The position numbers and the translations under genes are program-made. Under the pieces are notes generated by a model. That model was not told where the DNA came from, ran no database searches, and worked only from the letters and a program-made list of their open reading frames with translations. DNA of 64,000 nucleotides from Acanthornis magna (Eukaryota; Chordata; Aves; Passeriformes; Acanthizidae), in contig JAWUZG010000056.1 in NCBI GenBank assembly GCA_036785705.1, positions 4,465,001 through 4,529,000 of the forward strand, in the 5' to 3' direction. Positions 48,559-63,369 of the stretch are shown piece by piece (within the stretch, counting starts at the first letter, position 1; the number at the start of each line of letters is the position of its first letter).

Positions 48559-51500
48559 ATAGTGCACTTGCAAAAAAAGAAGACAAATCTCAAGTTAAAG
48601 TATGTATGTATGCCATATGGCTGGCTGTACCCAAAATCATTATTCCTGTTTCTCTGCAGTCAAGGAGAATATAAAAATTGAAAAAAATACCCCTCCCTGA
48701 GTTACTGGAATATTTTTGGTATTTTTTAAACCAATTTTCTCTTAGGGAAACTATAATAAAAGAGAATAGTGTTTTTAAAGACTCCAGTGTTACTGTGTGA
48801 GAAAAAGAATCGTTTTGAGGCCGTAGCTTCTGATTTAAACATTTTCCACAGTTTGTACAATAATTTGTCATGACATGGAAGTGTTTGAGCTGACAATACT
48901 CCAATATAAATCAAGCTGGATTTTTCATCCAAACATCAGCATATGCCATGTGTTTCCTTGGTACCACAGTATTTATACCTCACTTGGGCTCCTCTAATAT
49001 TTCTGCTGTGATGGGAAAATGCAGCAACTGGGAATCTTGTTAAATGACACTGAAATTGCTCTGTGTGAGGGTATCTGTCATGTCCTTTACCTAGGAGTCT
49101 GGAAAGGCATTTACTGACATGGAAATTCTTAAATTGGCATTCATTTATCACATTGCACTTGAAAAATATCTGAGGCCTTCTGGCCTATGGCCTTGTTGCT
49201 TGTATTTGTCACCATTTAATTGGTTTTGTCATGCTTTCAGTTTGTTATACTGACAGCAAATGGAGGCATATTAATAGCTTGATGTGGAGGAATTTTAGTC
49301 AAGCGCATGTTTTGTATGAAGTTCCCTTTCCTTCAACATAAAGCTTGTCACATCATCAAGGGAAGATGTCTTTGCTATCTTTTCTTTTTACTGAAGAACC
49401 CATGCTGGATTTTTTTCTTATGTTAGGTAGCCTCTATGCCTAACACTTTTGGCCTTTGGCTGTAGAAGTCAAACTAATACCCTCTCTCAAGGCCCGTTTC
49501 CATTTACTCTTGGTTTCTTACCCAGAGTTGGTTGGTTTGTTTATTTATTTCCCCATACTCAACAATTGATTTAAAGAATTTTTTTTTAATCTTTCTATGC
49601 AGTCTGACAGTTGCCAAAGGTTTTCCTCCTGTTTCTCTGAGTTTCTCCCAAACACCATCCAGCTACTGCAACAAACTGTTGTAGCAATTCAACATATGCT
49701 TCTAAGCTCTCATGTGAGAGGAAAGGTTGGGTCAATCTTCTTCCTACTTTGATTTCCCAGGTGTTGTGATCAGAAGGGTCATTGTTTTCCTGAGCAAACA
49801 AACCAAAGGCAGCTGATGCAGGAGCCAGTCAGGCAACCCTGGCATGTCTGGTTACCTGAGAACATCCTTCCATTCCCATTTTCCCTGTAATTCAGTCAGA
49901 ACATCACTGCTTACATGGGTTGTGGAAACAACTTTCTAGTTATTCTAGAATACTTTAGGAGTCATTCCTCAGTCTTGGCTCACAGTATGGTTAGAAGATT
50001 ACTTTCCATGTGATGGGATTTTAAAGCTTTTGATTTCTTTTGTCTGTAACACTCCATGGGGTCTTGCGAGTGGAAGAAGGGGATATTGCTGATTTCTTTG
50101 TCTCATACCTGAAAGACTCAGGAGGAGGATCTAACAAAGTCAGCCCCTAGTGCTGTACTGTTACTGTAAGGATCTGCAGACAGCTGGTAATATATACAGT
50201 AAATAGAGGCCAGAATGTTCCTATTTTATTCCCAGTTTTATTGAAATTGTGGAGATGAATGAGATATCAAAAAGAATTGCCACAGAAAGAAACTGTCTGA
50301 ATTTTAATCAGGGTCAAATCATTGAACACAGCTGTGACAGATGAATGCAAAATTTAGTAAAGTATCTATTGTGAGACTGTAAATTAGATGTCTCAGATAG
50401 TTGACATACTACTTGGCAATGTAATCAATCTGGGTTAAACACTTGCACATAAATTATTTTTGCAAACAGTTCCTTGAGATACAGATGATGAATTCCAATT
50501 ATCGAACAGATAAATGCTTTGTCCTTGTTGTTAGAATGTTTGGAAGAGGTTAAAAAGCATTTGTTTGTAGCACTAACTACTAAGGGAGTTTGTTTTGCCT
50601 TGAAGGAGTTATTACTGGATTAGAAGCTGCACAGTTATGAAAACTTTTGAAACAGCTTTCCTACTTTTGTTGCTGGAGAAATTCAATGTTTCTGGTAGCA
50701 CATTCAAATGAAAAAATACTCTGTGGCCTGGGAGAGCAGTTTAAAAAAGGAGGGAGAGAAGTTTGAAGATGTGTTTCTTCAGAACTGTTTATATTAGGGG
50801 TAACAATATCAACTCAGACCTGATAATGGAGGCAGACACACCAAACTTCTGTAACTTTCCACTTTGTGTGCCGGTAGCCATTTCCTAATGTGTTTATGAT
50901 TTAAAAACATGTTATTCAGAAGATACAACAAGTAGCATTGTGCGGTGCTGGCCACGAGAGTAACCCATGCTGGTGGAGTCTCAAAAAAGAACTCAATGCT
51001 AGAGACTATCCAATGTAGCATCTGAAATGACCAGAGAACGCAGAAGCTACAGCTCAGCTACACAAGTCGCAGGAGTGTCACTGTGAGTGTGGCTGTGGGC
51101 TGGAAATGTCCAACCCCCAGTGTGGAGGGACTTGGCAGAGACTGGGACTTGCTGACAACATCCATAGCCAGCTACATGACTCATGCAGGCATTTACAATT
51201 AGATGAGAATATTTGATAAAAGCTGGGTATAAAACCTGCTACAGCAGCATCATAAAGATGCCAAGATGAATATCAGTCACATGTTAAAAACGAATGATAA
51301 GGAAGCGTGAAATTATCCTCTGTTTTATGCAAGTGTTATGTGCAGAGAAAAGTATGGATGGCTGCTGCTGTTGTTTAACAAAAGCAAGTCTGCAAGTCTT
51401 GGAGTGTCCAGAATAACAGACTTTGGGGGCCCATGCCAATCAGCAGGGAACAGGGTATTGTGTGTGTTTCTAAATACAGGGTGGGATTAGAATAGTTCCA

Positions 51501-54500
51501 GAGAACAAAATAGTTGGACATAGGAAACCTGCAGCAGGATAGATAATCAGTCCTAATACAGCCTAATCTTTGGGGAAGTGTAGTATGTGTCCTTATTTTC
51601 AGCAAGAGAGGAAACTGATGGGCAGGATTTATCCTACACACATGTAAACCATTATGTTCTTGCTTCAATGTTGCACCATACAGTAAAAATATACCCGAGA
51701 ATCTGTTCTCCTCCTGCTTGTGTCATTCCTCCATATTCCAATATGCAGTGCTGCTCAACCCTTCTGCTGAATTTGCTGTAGTTTACGTAAACGAGACATC
51801 AGTGTCATTTATGTCTTCTGACATTAAGGCCTTTCATTCCTGTTGTAAGGAGAGAAACTCTGGTGTTTGGTTTGGGGAAGGCATTCCTCAAAAAATTAAA
51901 ATGCATATGAGCTATATTAGCAGATGGGGTTCTACAGTATCATGAAAGGAAAGCAATTTTCCCAGAGAATAAAAACTGCCAAAGGGCTGCTACAGTACAA
52001 TTATCTTGAATTAGGTACTCTTCTTCCATAAGATAATGAGTTTTTGTCTTTTGATGTGTTCTGGTAAGATCCCTCAGTCCTTTAAATTAACATGGAAATT
52101 GCAGGCAAACAAAAATTTAATAATGTCAGTTATTAGTGATATAATTAGCTGTCTGTGTCCCTTTCTGGGCTAGTTGTCTGTTTCCTTCAGTGGGAAATAA
52201 TTGGACATTTTCAGGTGTTAACCTAGCAGTTGGTGATTCTTAAACAGAAATAAAATAACTAAATTTGGGAAATAGTTTAAAACGGTTATTACCACTCGCA
52301 GACTAAAGTTGGTTAAACAACTAGAGGAAAATGTATATAGGAAGTTATTGCTCAAATATTTTTACATCTCAAAATAATGTATACTGACAGCCCAGTCCCT
52401 CACTCCCTCACACCTGTAACGTGTGTGCTGTACTGCAGCTCTTGGCGTTACAGCCTTTCTGCTGATAGCGAGTTTGGTGTGCCATGTAAGGGACCTTGTC
52501 CTGTGGCAATGTACTGGGCAGAGATTGTACCAGCCTTGGGTTCTGCCTGTAGCTTTGCAGGTGAGTTGCTGTGTGTGACACTGATGTCTTGATTTTTATA
52601 AGTGCTACACTGCAGCTGCTGAAAATGTGTATCTGCAGATATCTACACAAAACCGAGATTTTAGTTTGTTGTCTTTGCCTTCATAGCTGTTTACATAACT
52701 TGTAAAGCTCTGTGGTTTCTGCCATGCAATGCACGCCTGCCTTGCTGTCCATGCAGAGGTTGGCATGGGGAGTTTTGGCCTCCTTTACACAGATTTTCAG
52801 TAATGTGTGTGGAATCAAATGCTGCAGCAGTAAAGGCGTTAGTAGCTGACTCTTGGTGGAATCAGTGGCACATCTCTCAGGTAGCAGATCAAACTGGTGG
52901 TCAGTCCATTTGTAGCCTCTGTCGTCAGCTTCTTTCATTACCTGTGCCATGGTTCTGTTGTTTCATTCAGAGGCTGTTGAATTATTACCCATACAACTTG
53001 TCTTCTGTCACTCATCCTTTGGAAGGTCTTTTATGTAGGCAGGTAAAATAAACAATTAAGAATTTAGACCTTGCATATTTTCATAGTTATGGCTTAAAAC
53101 TCTATCTGGAGCTTTCATATGGGAAAATGTAATAAAACTTGGAAACATTGAAGTTGATCAGTTCCCAGTCAGGCAATATTAAAGGCAAATGTTCCTTCAA
53201 TAGTTTTCTTTAATACCTCATTTTAATTAATGACTCAGATATAGCTGGAAATCTGGGAAATAACTGAGAGTCTCTGGAGAGTTATTGACAGATGGCATGT
53301 ATGGAAGTTTTGTAAAATAATTACTGGCAGTCTGTCTTCAGCAAAGACAGGTTGCAATGTTGCTGTGCCAAGAATAAGCAAGCGATTTTTTTTTAATTGT
53401 CGCTTGTTGCATTTCAGAGTAAGAGCTGTTATGAGAGATTTGTATAAATGCTTTCTGTATAGTTCTGTAACACATGCCTCACCAGGCCGAGGACAATCTG
53501 ACTAATCAGTCATTCCTAATTTAGCAGTGTAATTTTGCTAAAACAGTATGTTCTGGTGTTACTGATTTTGTTTGCCATTTTCACAGTTGAAGTACAGCTG
53601 AGCATCTGATGAATTGTGCTCACATTACAATCTCCTGCAGCAGCTAATGACAAATGTCATAGCCAGGGGCACACTTACCTTTCTGCCCAGCTCACAGTTC
53701 TGCAATCTTGTCGTACTCATGCACTCCAGGAGTCTGTTTGCCCTTACTAGAGGTGTCTCCCACCAAAAGCCTGGCCAAGAAAATTTTAGGTAGTTCTTCT
53801 ATAGGGTTTAACTTCCTTTATCAACCAAATCCAAAATGTATTTGACCTGATGCTCACTTGGTGGGGGAGGGGGTTGAGAATTGACAAAAGGAAGGACAGA
53901 AACATCATTGAACATATACATGGCTACCATCACAACATTTCCAGAATTTGTATATTCACATATGCTTCTTTCCAGAGCATGTGTATATGAAGAAAAACAA
54001 AGAAAAATAAATGAAACTATTTTTGATACAATTAAATAAAATCCTATTTCAGTAGTTAGAGCCTACTTTGGGATTCAGTGCTTCATCGCTGTTAAGTATA
54101 TAAGACTCAAATGCAATGAAAATGTGTCTGAATACATCTGGTATTCAGATTGCCAAAACTGTGTATTTTGGGTTGCCCATGTTAAAATGGATTCAAGTTT
54201 TCCACATATCCTAAATATCCAAAGTATCCTAACAGAGAAGATGTATAGCTAGGCTTACATTAAATTTTTTAGGCTGAGGACCATATCTCCACTGCAGAAA
54301 TACTGTGTACTGCAGCTTTCAATTTGTAAAATGGGAGAAATAGAATATAGTGTGAGACTAAACATACTTAAGGTTATGACATGTTCAGTGGCTTTTTAAT
54401 AGATGCATGAGTTTTTAATCACTGGAATAGTAGAAGCTCCTTAGAATGTTACATAATAGCCTTAGCGGAACTTTAAAGAATAGTCCAGATTCAGGCCATG

Positions 54501-57183
54501 TGTCCTTATGGGATCTGTACGTGTGTGAATGTATACCAAGGTCTCATTGATTTCTGCCTTGTGTAAGAATTTTATGTCTCATTCATCAGAAATACAGGCA
54601 CCCTGTGCATCTAAGGAGCTTAAGATATGAATTTAATTGCTATTTTCCCTAAGAAGGCTAACTTAAATAACACACAATATTGACTTTGATGTCACTATTT
54701 AAGAGAGAACTCCACTATGACATTTTGCTTACCTCTGATGTGAAATTGCATATTCATCCATGCTGTAAGGAGCTGACAGAGAAAAAATCCCTCAGTATTT
54801 TAGACATCTCAGTTCAGGGGCTGCTGAGCAGCAGCAGTACATCTTGCTGTTTGAGATTATTTATTTCCACATCCTTTTCATTATTCAGTTCTGATGCTGC
54901 TTGGAATGTTATCTGCCAGTACAGTTGCATCTTCTGATTTTAATCTCAAGATGCCAACTCGCCTTTGCAAACCTGTAGTAATAGCAAAATATAGAAACAT
55001 ACTTGTCAGCTTAAGAAACCTCTAAGGCTAGCTGGAAAATGTAGAGTTGGGGATCTGGTTCAGTGTAATTCACAAATAATATGACTGAACAGGATTTCTG
55101 CTGGTTGGATTTATCTGGTCTGCAACCTGGATAGTAAGTAGAATAAAATTGTAGTAGTGATGTCCCTAAACAGACATTCTTGAGGTTTGAGATGTATCAA
55201 TTTTCATTATTTTTAAGAAATTCATGTCATGGAATGTTGTGGCCTGACATGTTTGTTTTTCTGCTGTGCAGCAATCATGTTATTCCTAAATTAAAATGGA
55301 CTTGGCTTCACAGAGCCAGATCATAAGCCTTCAACATACTTATCAGAAGCTGCTCCTTTCAATATGTTCTCTCCCAGTGCACTTCTGTCCTGCTCCCTTG
55401 GGAATGTTTCCTTCATTGCTGGGTGAACAACAGCAGTACTCACAAGCCAGGAATGCACCAGAAGATTAATCCACAACACTCAGTACCCTGTCCAGAGAAG
55501 ATGAGCACTCAGCAGGAGCATTACAATGTATTTACAGCAGCTTCACATAAGCAAAGAAAAGAAGCTTCCCTTACTCAGTGTTTTGGGAAAAAAAATGCAG
55601 CTCTCCATGGAAAATTATTTTTACTGAGTTGCCATCACAAGGTGATTTCCTGCCTAAAGAGTCATACTAAGGCTCAGAGAGGAGAAGGAGGGAGAAGAAA
55701 TTTATGGGCAGCAAGTCTTAGGTTACATAGTGATACCTGTTATGTTGTTACTTTCTTTTTGTGGAAAAATCTTTTCAATCTCAAGACTCTGCAGAAGAAA
55801 TAGGCTATTGTACCTCAAGCAAGTACAGAGCCCCATAACTGCCATTTCTGAAGCATTTGGGCACTAAAGGGTTTAGAACTCAAATGTGTAATTTCAGTAT
55901 GTGTTGAAAACATTAATAAATTACTTTGCAGGTTTGTACCAAAATAGTCTTCTTTTGTGAAGCAGAGATTTCTAACATGCAGCTATAAATTGCTGTCTTA
56001 CGTCCTTGTGTCCTACGAAGTTGCACTATCAAAATTTAATAGGATTTATATGCTGTGAAAACACAAGAACCTTCAAATTCAATCTAAGAATCGACTCTCC
56101 TTTATAAAAGCTGATGGAGGGAAAAAGTCTTTCCTCTTATCTGGCCTTACATTCAATGCTTTGAAATTCAAGTATGAAACAATCATCTGAAATGTTTTAA
56201 AGCGTCAGCAATTTCATATCTATCAAATCTTTTGTTGATATAATCTCTTGTTATATAATACGATCGCTATCCGATAAAACAGAAATAGAAAGACTTAGTG
56301 TGTTCTGTGCTGCTGTGCCCTGTTGTTTTCCAGCTGCTCTGTGCACTCTTTACTGGGAGTAAAGGAACTTCAGCAGGGCAGTCTGTAGCATTCCATGACA
56401 CTGTACAGGCACAGTGGTAAAACTGGCACAGTGTTGGGACTTGTGTTCCACATGTCCAGCTCAGTGTACTAGGGTTTAGTTTCATATTTCTTGTGTATGC
56501 GATCTGCATGCACTGCTGAACACTAACTAGCTTTAGAATGCTTAAATTCATCATTCAAAATGCGATTCTGCCCTTTCGTGTCTTAGAGGAAAAATTTGGC
56601 TGAATGAATTGGAACACTTCTGCCTAATTAATGAGTTTTATGTGTCATGTCATTGAAGAAGGGATATGAGTGATGGATTAAATGTTGCCTGTCCTCCTCC
56701 ATCATTACCAGATGTGCTTGTGTCAGTGTTTGTCAAGTTAGCACTCAGGCGTAAGTGAGGAATGAATGGGATCCCTGCACTTAGTCCTGATCTGCAGACT
56801 TGCCACTGGGAATAAAGAAATGCAAGACTAGCAAAGTTTCTGCTATACTGGATTACGGAGCTGTGCAAAAGAACCAGGTACCAGTCACTCAAAGTTGGAG
56901 CTGGAGGTTTTCAAAAGATGAGAGATGCAGTCACAGAGCATTTGCTAAGCGCAGCAGAAGATGCCTACCTAGTCTGGAAGGCATGAAGAGGCTTCAGGGC
57001 ACCTCTATGTAACAGAATGAGCAGTGACTCATTCAGAATACAGTTTGAAGGGTCTGGTGGAATTCTGAATGAGAAATAAATCCTCATGAAATTGATGCAT
57101 GCGTTTTAACTGAAGAGTGAGCAGTTTTTCTTGTGCTCGGTCTATTTTCTCAACTTTCCACAAGCAAAATTCAGATTGATTAG

Positions 57184-57202
57184 GAATCATTAGGAATGAT
57201 TC
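57184..57202. repeat. 8-bp palindrome within an ATTAGGAAT direct repeat
   Basis: GAATCATT and AATGATTC are perfect inverted arms around AGG. They lie in a run where ATTAGGAAT-like words recur three times at about 57179-57210. Confidence 0.8.
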
Positions 57203-60200
57203 ATTAGGAAAAGTACATTGGAAATATTGCGTCTATAAAAAAGACAGGAGCCCATCTTAATGCATAGAAGTTGTGCTCTAAACAATGAGTGACTTCAGCT
57301 TTTCCACAGGTTTGAGTTTTTTTCCTTTTCATTTTGTTCTGCTGCCTCTTGAACTGTGCATCAGCACTGGATTGATACAGCTGCCTGTTAAGAGACATCT
57401 TTCTCAGTATCACACCTGGTTAGCTATAGTGCAAAAATTAGGATTTAATTTTAAAAAGAAAAAAAATCTGTCACAGCTGTGAGAACCTATTGATTGAGGG
57501 TAACAGTCCCATGTTACTACAGGAGAGTTACCACACAAGATTTCCCTGTTTTGGGCCATTAGTCAACCCTGAAATGATTTCTCACAATAGGGCACAACTT
57601 CCCTGAGGCAGAAGGAGTGGAAATCTTGACCCCAAATGAATCTCCCTCTGGATTCAGAACAGACAGTAGGGCATTTGTTCAGTTATCTTGAGTCTTTTAT
57701 GGGCTGTTGGGTTTCTAACTGCTCTTTTTCATATTGAGTGCTGAACTCTTCATCCCTTGTCTCTGGAGCTTAGGGCACTACACATCAAGAGCACACTTTT
57801 CTTAAGAGAAGGAAGGCAAACACTGCTGAGTTGCTGTTTCATGATAGTGACTGAAACCCTCAGATGAAAAAATGGGACAGGAGTTAGTGACCATGTGGAT
57901 TATTAAAATCAAAACAACTGTCTGCACATTTTGACTAGGTATTTCTTACATAATCAATGTTTCTGCAGTTAGCAATCCTATTTTCCTTGAGGTACAGAAC
58001 CCGTGTGAGTGAAACAATGTTCTCAATCATAACTGTGTGCTACAAATGTGGTATCAGATCTCTTTTTTATTAACTTTCCTTTTGCTGTACACAAAACAGT
58101 TAAAAATAATCTTTCCCTTTGTTATGCAATCAAGCACCCTTTTATAAGCTGTTAATAATGTTTTTAACTATATTTTCTGAAAGGCATTTTGGAGACATGT
58201 CAAAATCAATGATGGTTACTTTTTTAGACAGATGATTTTTCTTGAAAATCAAAATTTCCTAGAACTATGAATTTATAGAAGTACACTTCCCTTGCACTAA
58301 GTAATCTATTTTCACCAGTGAGTTCTATTTCTGAATACTTATGCTTACAGATAACAAATTAATATATGTAAATAAGTGAAACATAACCTATGTTGTAGTG
58401 TGGCAGCTGTGGAGGAAAAACTGTCATTTTTCTGGAAATCACTATTGATTAGCACTGATGAAGGATAAGTGGAAGTGTGTCAAATTAAGTGCCTTTTATA
58501 TATTATTTAATTGAAATAATTTTACCCCAACAGGTAGGTATTTGTGTTTTGCTGACAAGAACACCCAGTCACTCTTTCATTGATTTTGCTTGGACACATC
58601 AATATGGCTTTGCTGAAACAAGCAAAAGCAGCTCATTATCTTCTCCTGTTCTTTCCAATTCATCACCCAGGGCGGACTTGTCCTTATGTCATTTAATAAA
58701 TCTCACGGCACCATCCTGAAGGCTCTGAGCACGCAGGGCTGTGCTGTATCTCCTACCCTTGGATCTATTTATTGGCACATGAAGCGCACTGGACTCAAGG
58801 ATTGCCAGCTGTCTCTTTGATATAACCCTCATCTGTCTTTAAAAATAGAGAACTACTTCTCTAATTTTGAAAACCACATTCTTCCTTGTGAACCTTATTG
58901 GGACTTTAAATTGTAATTTTCCGGTCATTACTTGTACCTGATAATGCAAAGACTTTAATATGCAATGTAAGATTATTCTATCCCCTGTCTTTCAATTCAG
59001 AAAGCAAAAGGATGAATCTTGCCACAACTGCACTTGACAGAAATTACTCTGTTGAATGTCTGAACATGGACAGCTCTGAGAGAATAGATTACTGCTCCTT
59101 TTTAAAATTGTATGTTTAAATTTGTGTAAGCACAAAGGAGCTTGCATTCAGTTGTGATAAGGCATAGTACCTTGCCCAGATTTTGCTTAAAGGTTCAGGC
59201 TAAGGTTCAGGGGCTTATTGGACAGCATGAAGCATTCCCTTCTAATGCTGTGCAGTGTGAAGGGAATCAGTTCTGTGATTTACAATGTTGTATCACCATA
59301 CATACACACATCATAATGCCTTTCCCTATGTCTTTGACTCAGTTGGAGTTTTAGTTGCAGTTACTGTTGTCAAAAAGCTTGTCATTGGAACAGACTATTT
59401 TTTTTCAACAGCTAATCTGGAAATTAATATAATGGAACAGGTATAATCAAGAACAGGGTAACAGTGTTTTGAAAGAGAGATAATTTATGTTCCAAAAGTA
59501 TCCTTTCAAATGACCCATAGCAAGCACATATATTTTATCTATTGGTAAAATATAGTCTGTATTAAGGTAGAATGGATGTGAACTGTGAGATCATCAACAG
59601 AATGTAGCAGTTACTGAAATGGCACCGTAAGGCAGGAAAGCGATTCTGGTGTATCAATTCAGTATAAAGCATGCATGAATGGATTCACAAATGAAACAAA
59701 ATTAATCTGGGCAACAAAAGAGCCATGAGAAGGTGAAGAAAATATAAACTGCAAACTAATTCATATACCCTGTCAAACCACTGAGAATTCTCTTAATAAA
59801 CCTCCACAAACTCTATACACATCAATCGGTATTCTATGTGCTTATGCTAGGAGACCTAGTAAATATGATAATTTGTCATATACTTGCATGGTTAGTGAAA
59901 CAAGTGAGTTATATTTTCTATTAACATTTTACTCTTGTAAGCCTTGTAACCAGCTTGTGCTTCACATGCAATTTATGCCATGATTCATAAATTGCTCTAG
60001 AAACTGATACAAACTTCTATCTGCTCTGAAAATGGCAAAATGTTTTGCATTTTTCAGAGAGATGTTTGAGATGACAACATTTCTTTTCATCTCTGTGTCA
60101 CATTAAGTCTCTGTTTCACCATTGTTTTTTATTACTGTACAAATTTATGTTGGCTCTGCTATTCAGATCCTTTAATGTTCTCTGCCTTCTCTCTGTCAGT

Positions 60201-63200
60201 GAACTGTTTGGATAATGCATTGCTTTATAAAATTCTTTAAAGTAAATAATATTTATTAATGACCTTGTTATGGTATTTGACAAAGAGCACATGGTCTTAC
60301 AGGCCTTATTCTAGCTAAAAGATCGTTTTGAATATTGGTGTCTGATAAAAGTTCTAAAAGTGAAATTGGAGTAATTGATACATCAAGACAACCTAAATTT
60401 CAGCTCTCTGATTTTTGATATAGTACTTACCAGTTTAAGCTGAGCCTTTTCATTGTGCTAAGGTCTCACTTAAGTTACATGGTCTTTCCTACAGAAAAAT
60501 CTTTGCTACAGTTCACAGAGCTCCTAATAATAAGAGTAGCGGCACATCGACTTGATGCTACAGAAGGAGGATTTACTCAACCTTCAGATTACTCTTTGAA
60601 AAGTAAAGACACCTCCCTGGCAATTGTGTCATCTTGAGAATCAATTACAACAAACCTCCAGCTAGTCCTGATTTCAGACAATTCTATTCTGGTTCGTTAG
60701 TATCTAATTTTATTCCCTTCACCTCTGGCCCATATTTATCGAATTGCATTCTGTGCAATCAATATGTCTTTCAGTATGAATCATGTCAGTATTTGTTCTT
60801 TTAGGATTATCATGATATCATTAATCAGTCTTTCTCCAGGGCTTCCCAGGCACTTGCTGCAGTGTTATGTAAGCTGGTTACATGATCAAAATTGGCTTCT
60901 GATAAGAGATTATCTATCTTCCCTATATTCTTTCCCCCAGTTAAGAACAACAGTTGCAAATTACAGTGGCTACCAGCTAAGTAAAAGCTAAGTAAAGCTT
61001 CTTTATCTCTGTGCAGCACGTCTCTAACTGCAGACTGCATTCACTGCAGAGGTAACCCAGAGCCTCAACCCCCAGATTCCTCTCCTTCTGTAAAAAGAGA
61101 GTCTTATGTACCAATTTGTCTATACCTCGAATGTAGTTTTGCAGCAGGGGCTGTCTCTGCTCTTCGGGTGAGTGCTGATGATTTTCAAGGTCACTCACAC
61201 TGGACTGGCAGCAAACTATGTGGGTACAGGATCTAATGGTGCTGTCTCCTTTGTTGTCTCATTAACATAGATATGGGGCTTACTTAAAACTGCCTAATGT
61301 TTGCACAAAGTCTGTCTAAGTGCCATTCATCTTGAAATATAGATATAAAGTTACTTTTTTTCAATTCATGACATTGTTAACACTGCTGAGAGGGTGAAGT
61401 AAGACGTGAACATAATCGTTTAAAAGATTTTGTAAATTAGATTTGAAATCTTGTCCAGGTCTTGACATGGGTTTCCTCACAAAAGATGTGATCTGTTGTT
61501 TAAATCAATCAAAGGTCTCCCTTCAATAGTGGTTATGTCAATTGTGCTGATATTTTCGTAATTTTTTTGGTATAAAGAAATTGTGTCTAATTTGTAGTGG
61601 AAAAAAATAATTGTATTTAGACAGTGGTTTTCTAGTTCATGCAAGTTGGACAGTCTTGCCAAGCTATGCTAAGAGCAGCTGCTTGTTTCTTTAGATTGTC
61701 TGGTTTTCTTTCAATGTTCAGTGGTTTGCACTACTCGGCCCGCCAGGACTCTGTTACATTTCCTTATTTAAAAAAAGGAAATAGAGTTCTGAGGACTTGG
61801 TATATCCTTTCTGTAATAAACATACTGATCTGCTTTTCCTAGAATCTATGATTATAGGTTTTACTGGATTGGGTTGATTGAAAGTTGAAGCTTTTGCTTC
61901 TCAAAAGTGTTAGCCCAAGTAGTTGTAATAGTTACTGCACTTAAAAATTTCTTTCAACACTTTCTAAAATAAAACCCAGAAAACTAAGGAGTCAGAAAGT
62001 TTCTGCATTATTACTGGATACAAAACGATAGAATAAGTGATTAAATATCTTTAACACTACAGTCTGCACAGTGAATATTGGGCCGTGAATATTGTGTGGT
62101 TGGTAGCAAAACCCATTGTATCTTTGCTGTCATAAATTTCAATGCTGATGTAATAACACTTGCGTGTGTACTCCCCCTTTCTGATTTCAGTTGTGTGATT
62201 TAAAATCCAGCTGCAGAGTTAAGTGCTGTTGTCCAATTCAACAGTGTAATGTGAATAAAAGCCAGCATTCAAGATTAGTCTCCAGCCTTGAGCATGCAAA
62301 ACAAATACACTTGAACCCCTGGTGTAATGTCGGTGTTGTCAGGGATTATTTCACTGTGTCTAACTCACAAGGAGAAACCTTGAGATGCCTTCCTGTTTCT
62401 GTGGTCACTCTTTTCCTTAGAATGAGCTCTACAGGCCCAATGACCTTTGTACTGTGTTTATGTTCTCAATACTAAGGTCTTACCAAGCGTATATTTATTA
62501 TGCTTATCATGATCTTTTTAGTAGTCTGTTATTTCTATTTAGTTTTAAATTTTGTGCTTAAATTATACTTCAGAGCTGAGAAGGAATGAAGGATTTTGAG
62601 ATGTGATATACTGATTGCAATTTCAATAAAATAAAAGATTAAAAATTAAGATACAAATTCAAACATCCATATTCCTCTTACCTGTGACAACCAAGAACCA
62701 GCTCATTCATTTGTGTCAAATACTTCTACTTGAAATGCACTGTTCATTCCTTTTAGTGCTTATGTGGATTCCCAGTCTCAAAATAACTTTCCTGGGTTCA
62801 ATTACTGTCTATAGATAACCAAAGTCACACTGTGTATACTATTTGCTAGCTTATAGCTGTGTAAATGATAAACAGGCGTATCAGTCTTTTGTATTAGAAC
62901 AGAGAATTGATTCCTTTTAATACTGAAAAACATCCAGCCTCTACAATTAAGTTTTCTTTGAAAATGTTAATATAATTAAACTGCAGAAAAAGCTGCTTGA
63001 ATATCCATAAGCCAACAGTTATTTCAGAAGAATACAGTTATTTTAACAATACACAGATTTAAAAACCAGCAAAAACAAACATTTTTAAAGTAGGTGAGGT
63101 GTGGTATTATTGACAAAACCATTTTTTGGCTTCAAAACCATGGAAATTTAAAGAGGCACTGGCTAAAATACCAGTATCTTCAAAACTGGATGTGACATGC

Positions 63201-63271
63201 AAAGAATAATTCAGCAGTTTGAAATCTGGCACATAAAACTCTAACCTTGAACTGTTTTATTAATATTCCAG

Positions 63272-63369
63272 ATCACCTGAGCTCATGAGAACAGAGCTTC
63301 TTCCCAGAATGTTGTAACATGGACCAGTTCCTTGGGAGCATAAGAATCTACATCCCAGCAAAGATGGAG
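63272..63369 (+). other. Speculative exon with a strong start context
   Basis: A 98-bp segment lies between an acceptor-like ATATTCCAG and a good donor GGAG/GTAGGT. It holds an ATG at 63319 with A at -3 and G at +4, followed by 17 open codons (MDQFLGSIRIYIPAKME) that reach the donor in phase 0. I do not recognise the peptide and the pyrimidine tract is weak. It could be a first coding exon of a gene continuing to the right, or a chance arrangement. Confidence 0.15.

Larger units (their letters stand above)
36881..63271. other. AT-rich non-coding stretch, no gene recognised
   Basis: I see no convincing exons, RNA genes or intact mobile elements. CATAGAATC near 36890 might be a worn CR1 end but is too short to call. 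Small items are an ATGATAT-type simple repeat near 37297-37318, a region near 40380-40660 with more CpG than its surroundings, a stop-poor patch on both strands at 40769-41183, a CTCF-like site at 41848-41861, a 33-bp duplication at 48493-48558, a stop-poor patch at 52377-53051, and a palindrome at 57184-57202. Open frames of 125-126 codons at 46877-47254 and 55423-55803 are within what chance gives over this length. Confidence 0.55.

Noticed and set aside
55423..55803. 126-codon plus-strand frame.
   Set aside because: Same reasoning: chance length, no recognised family, Lys-rich random-looking composition.
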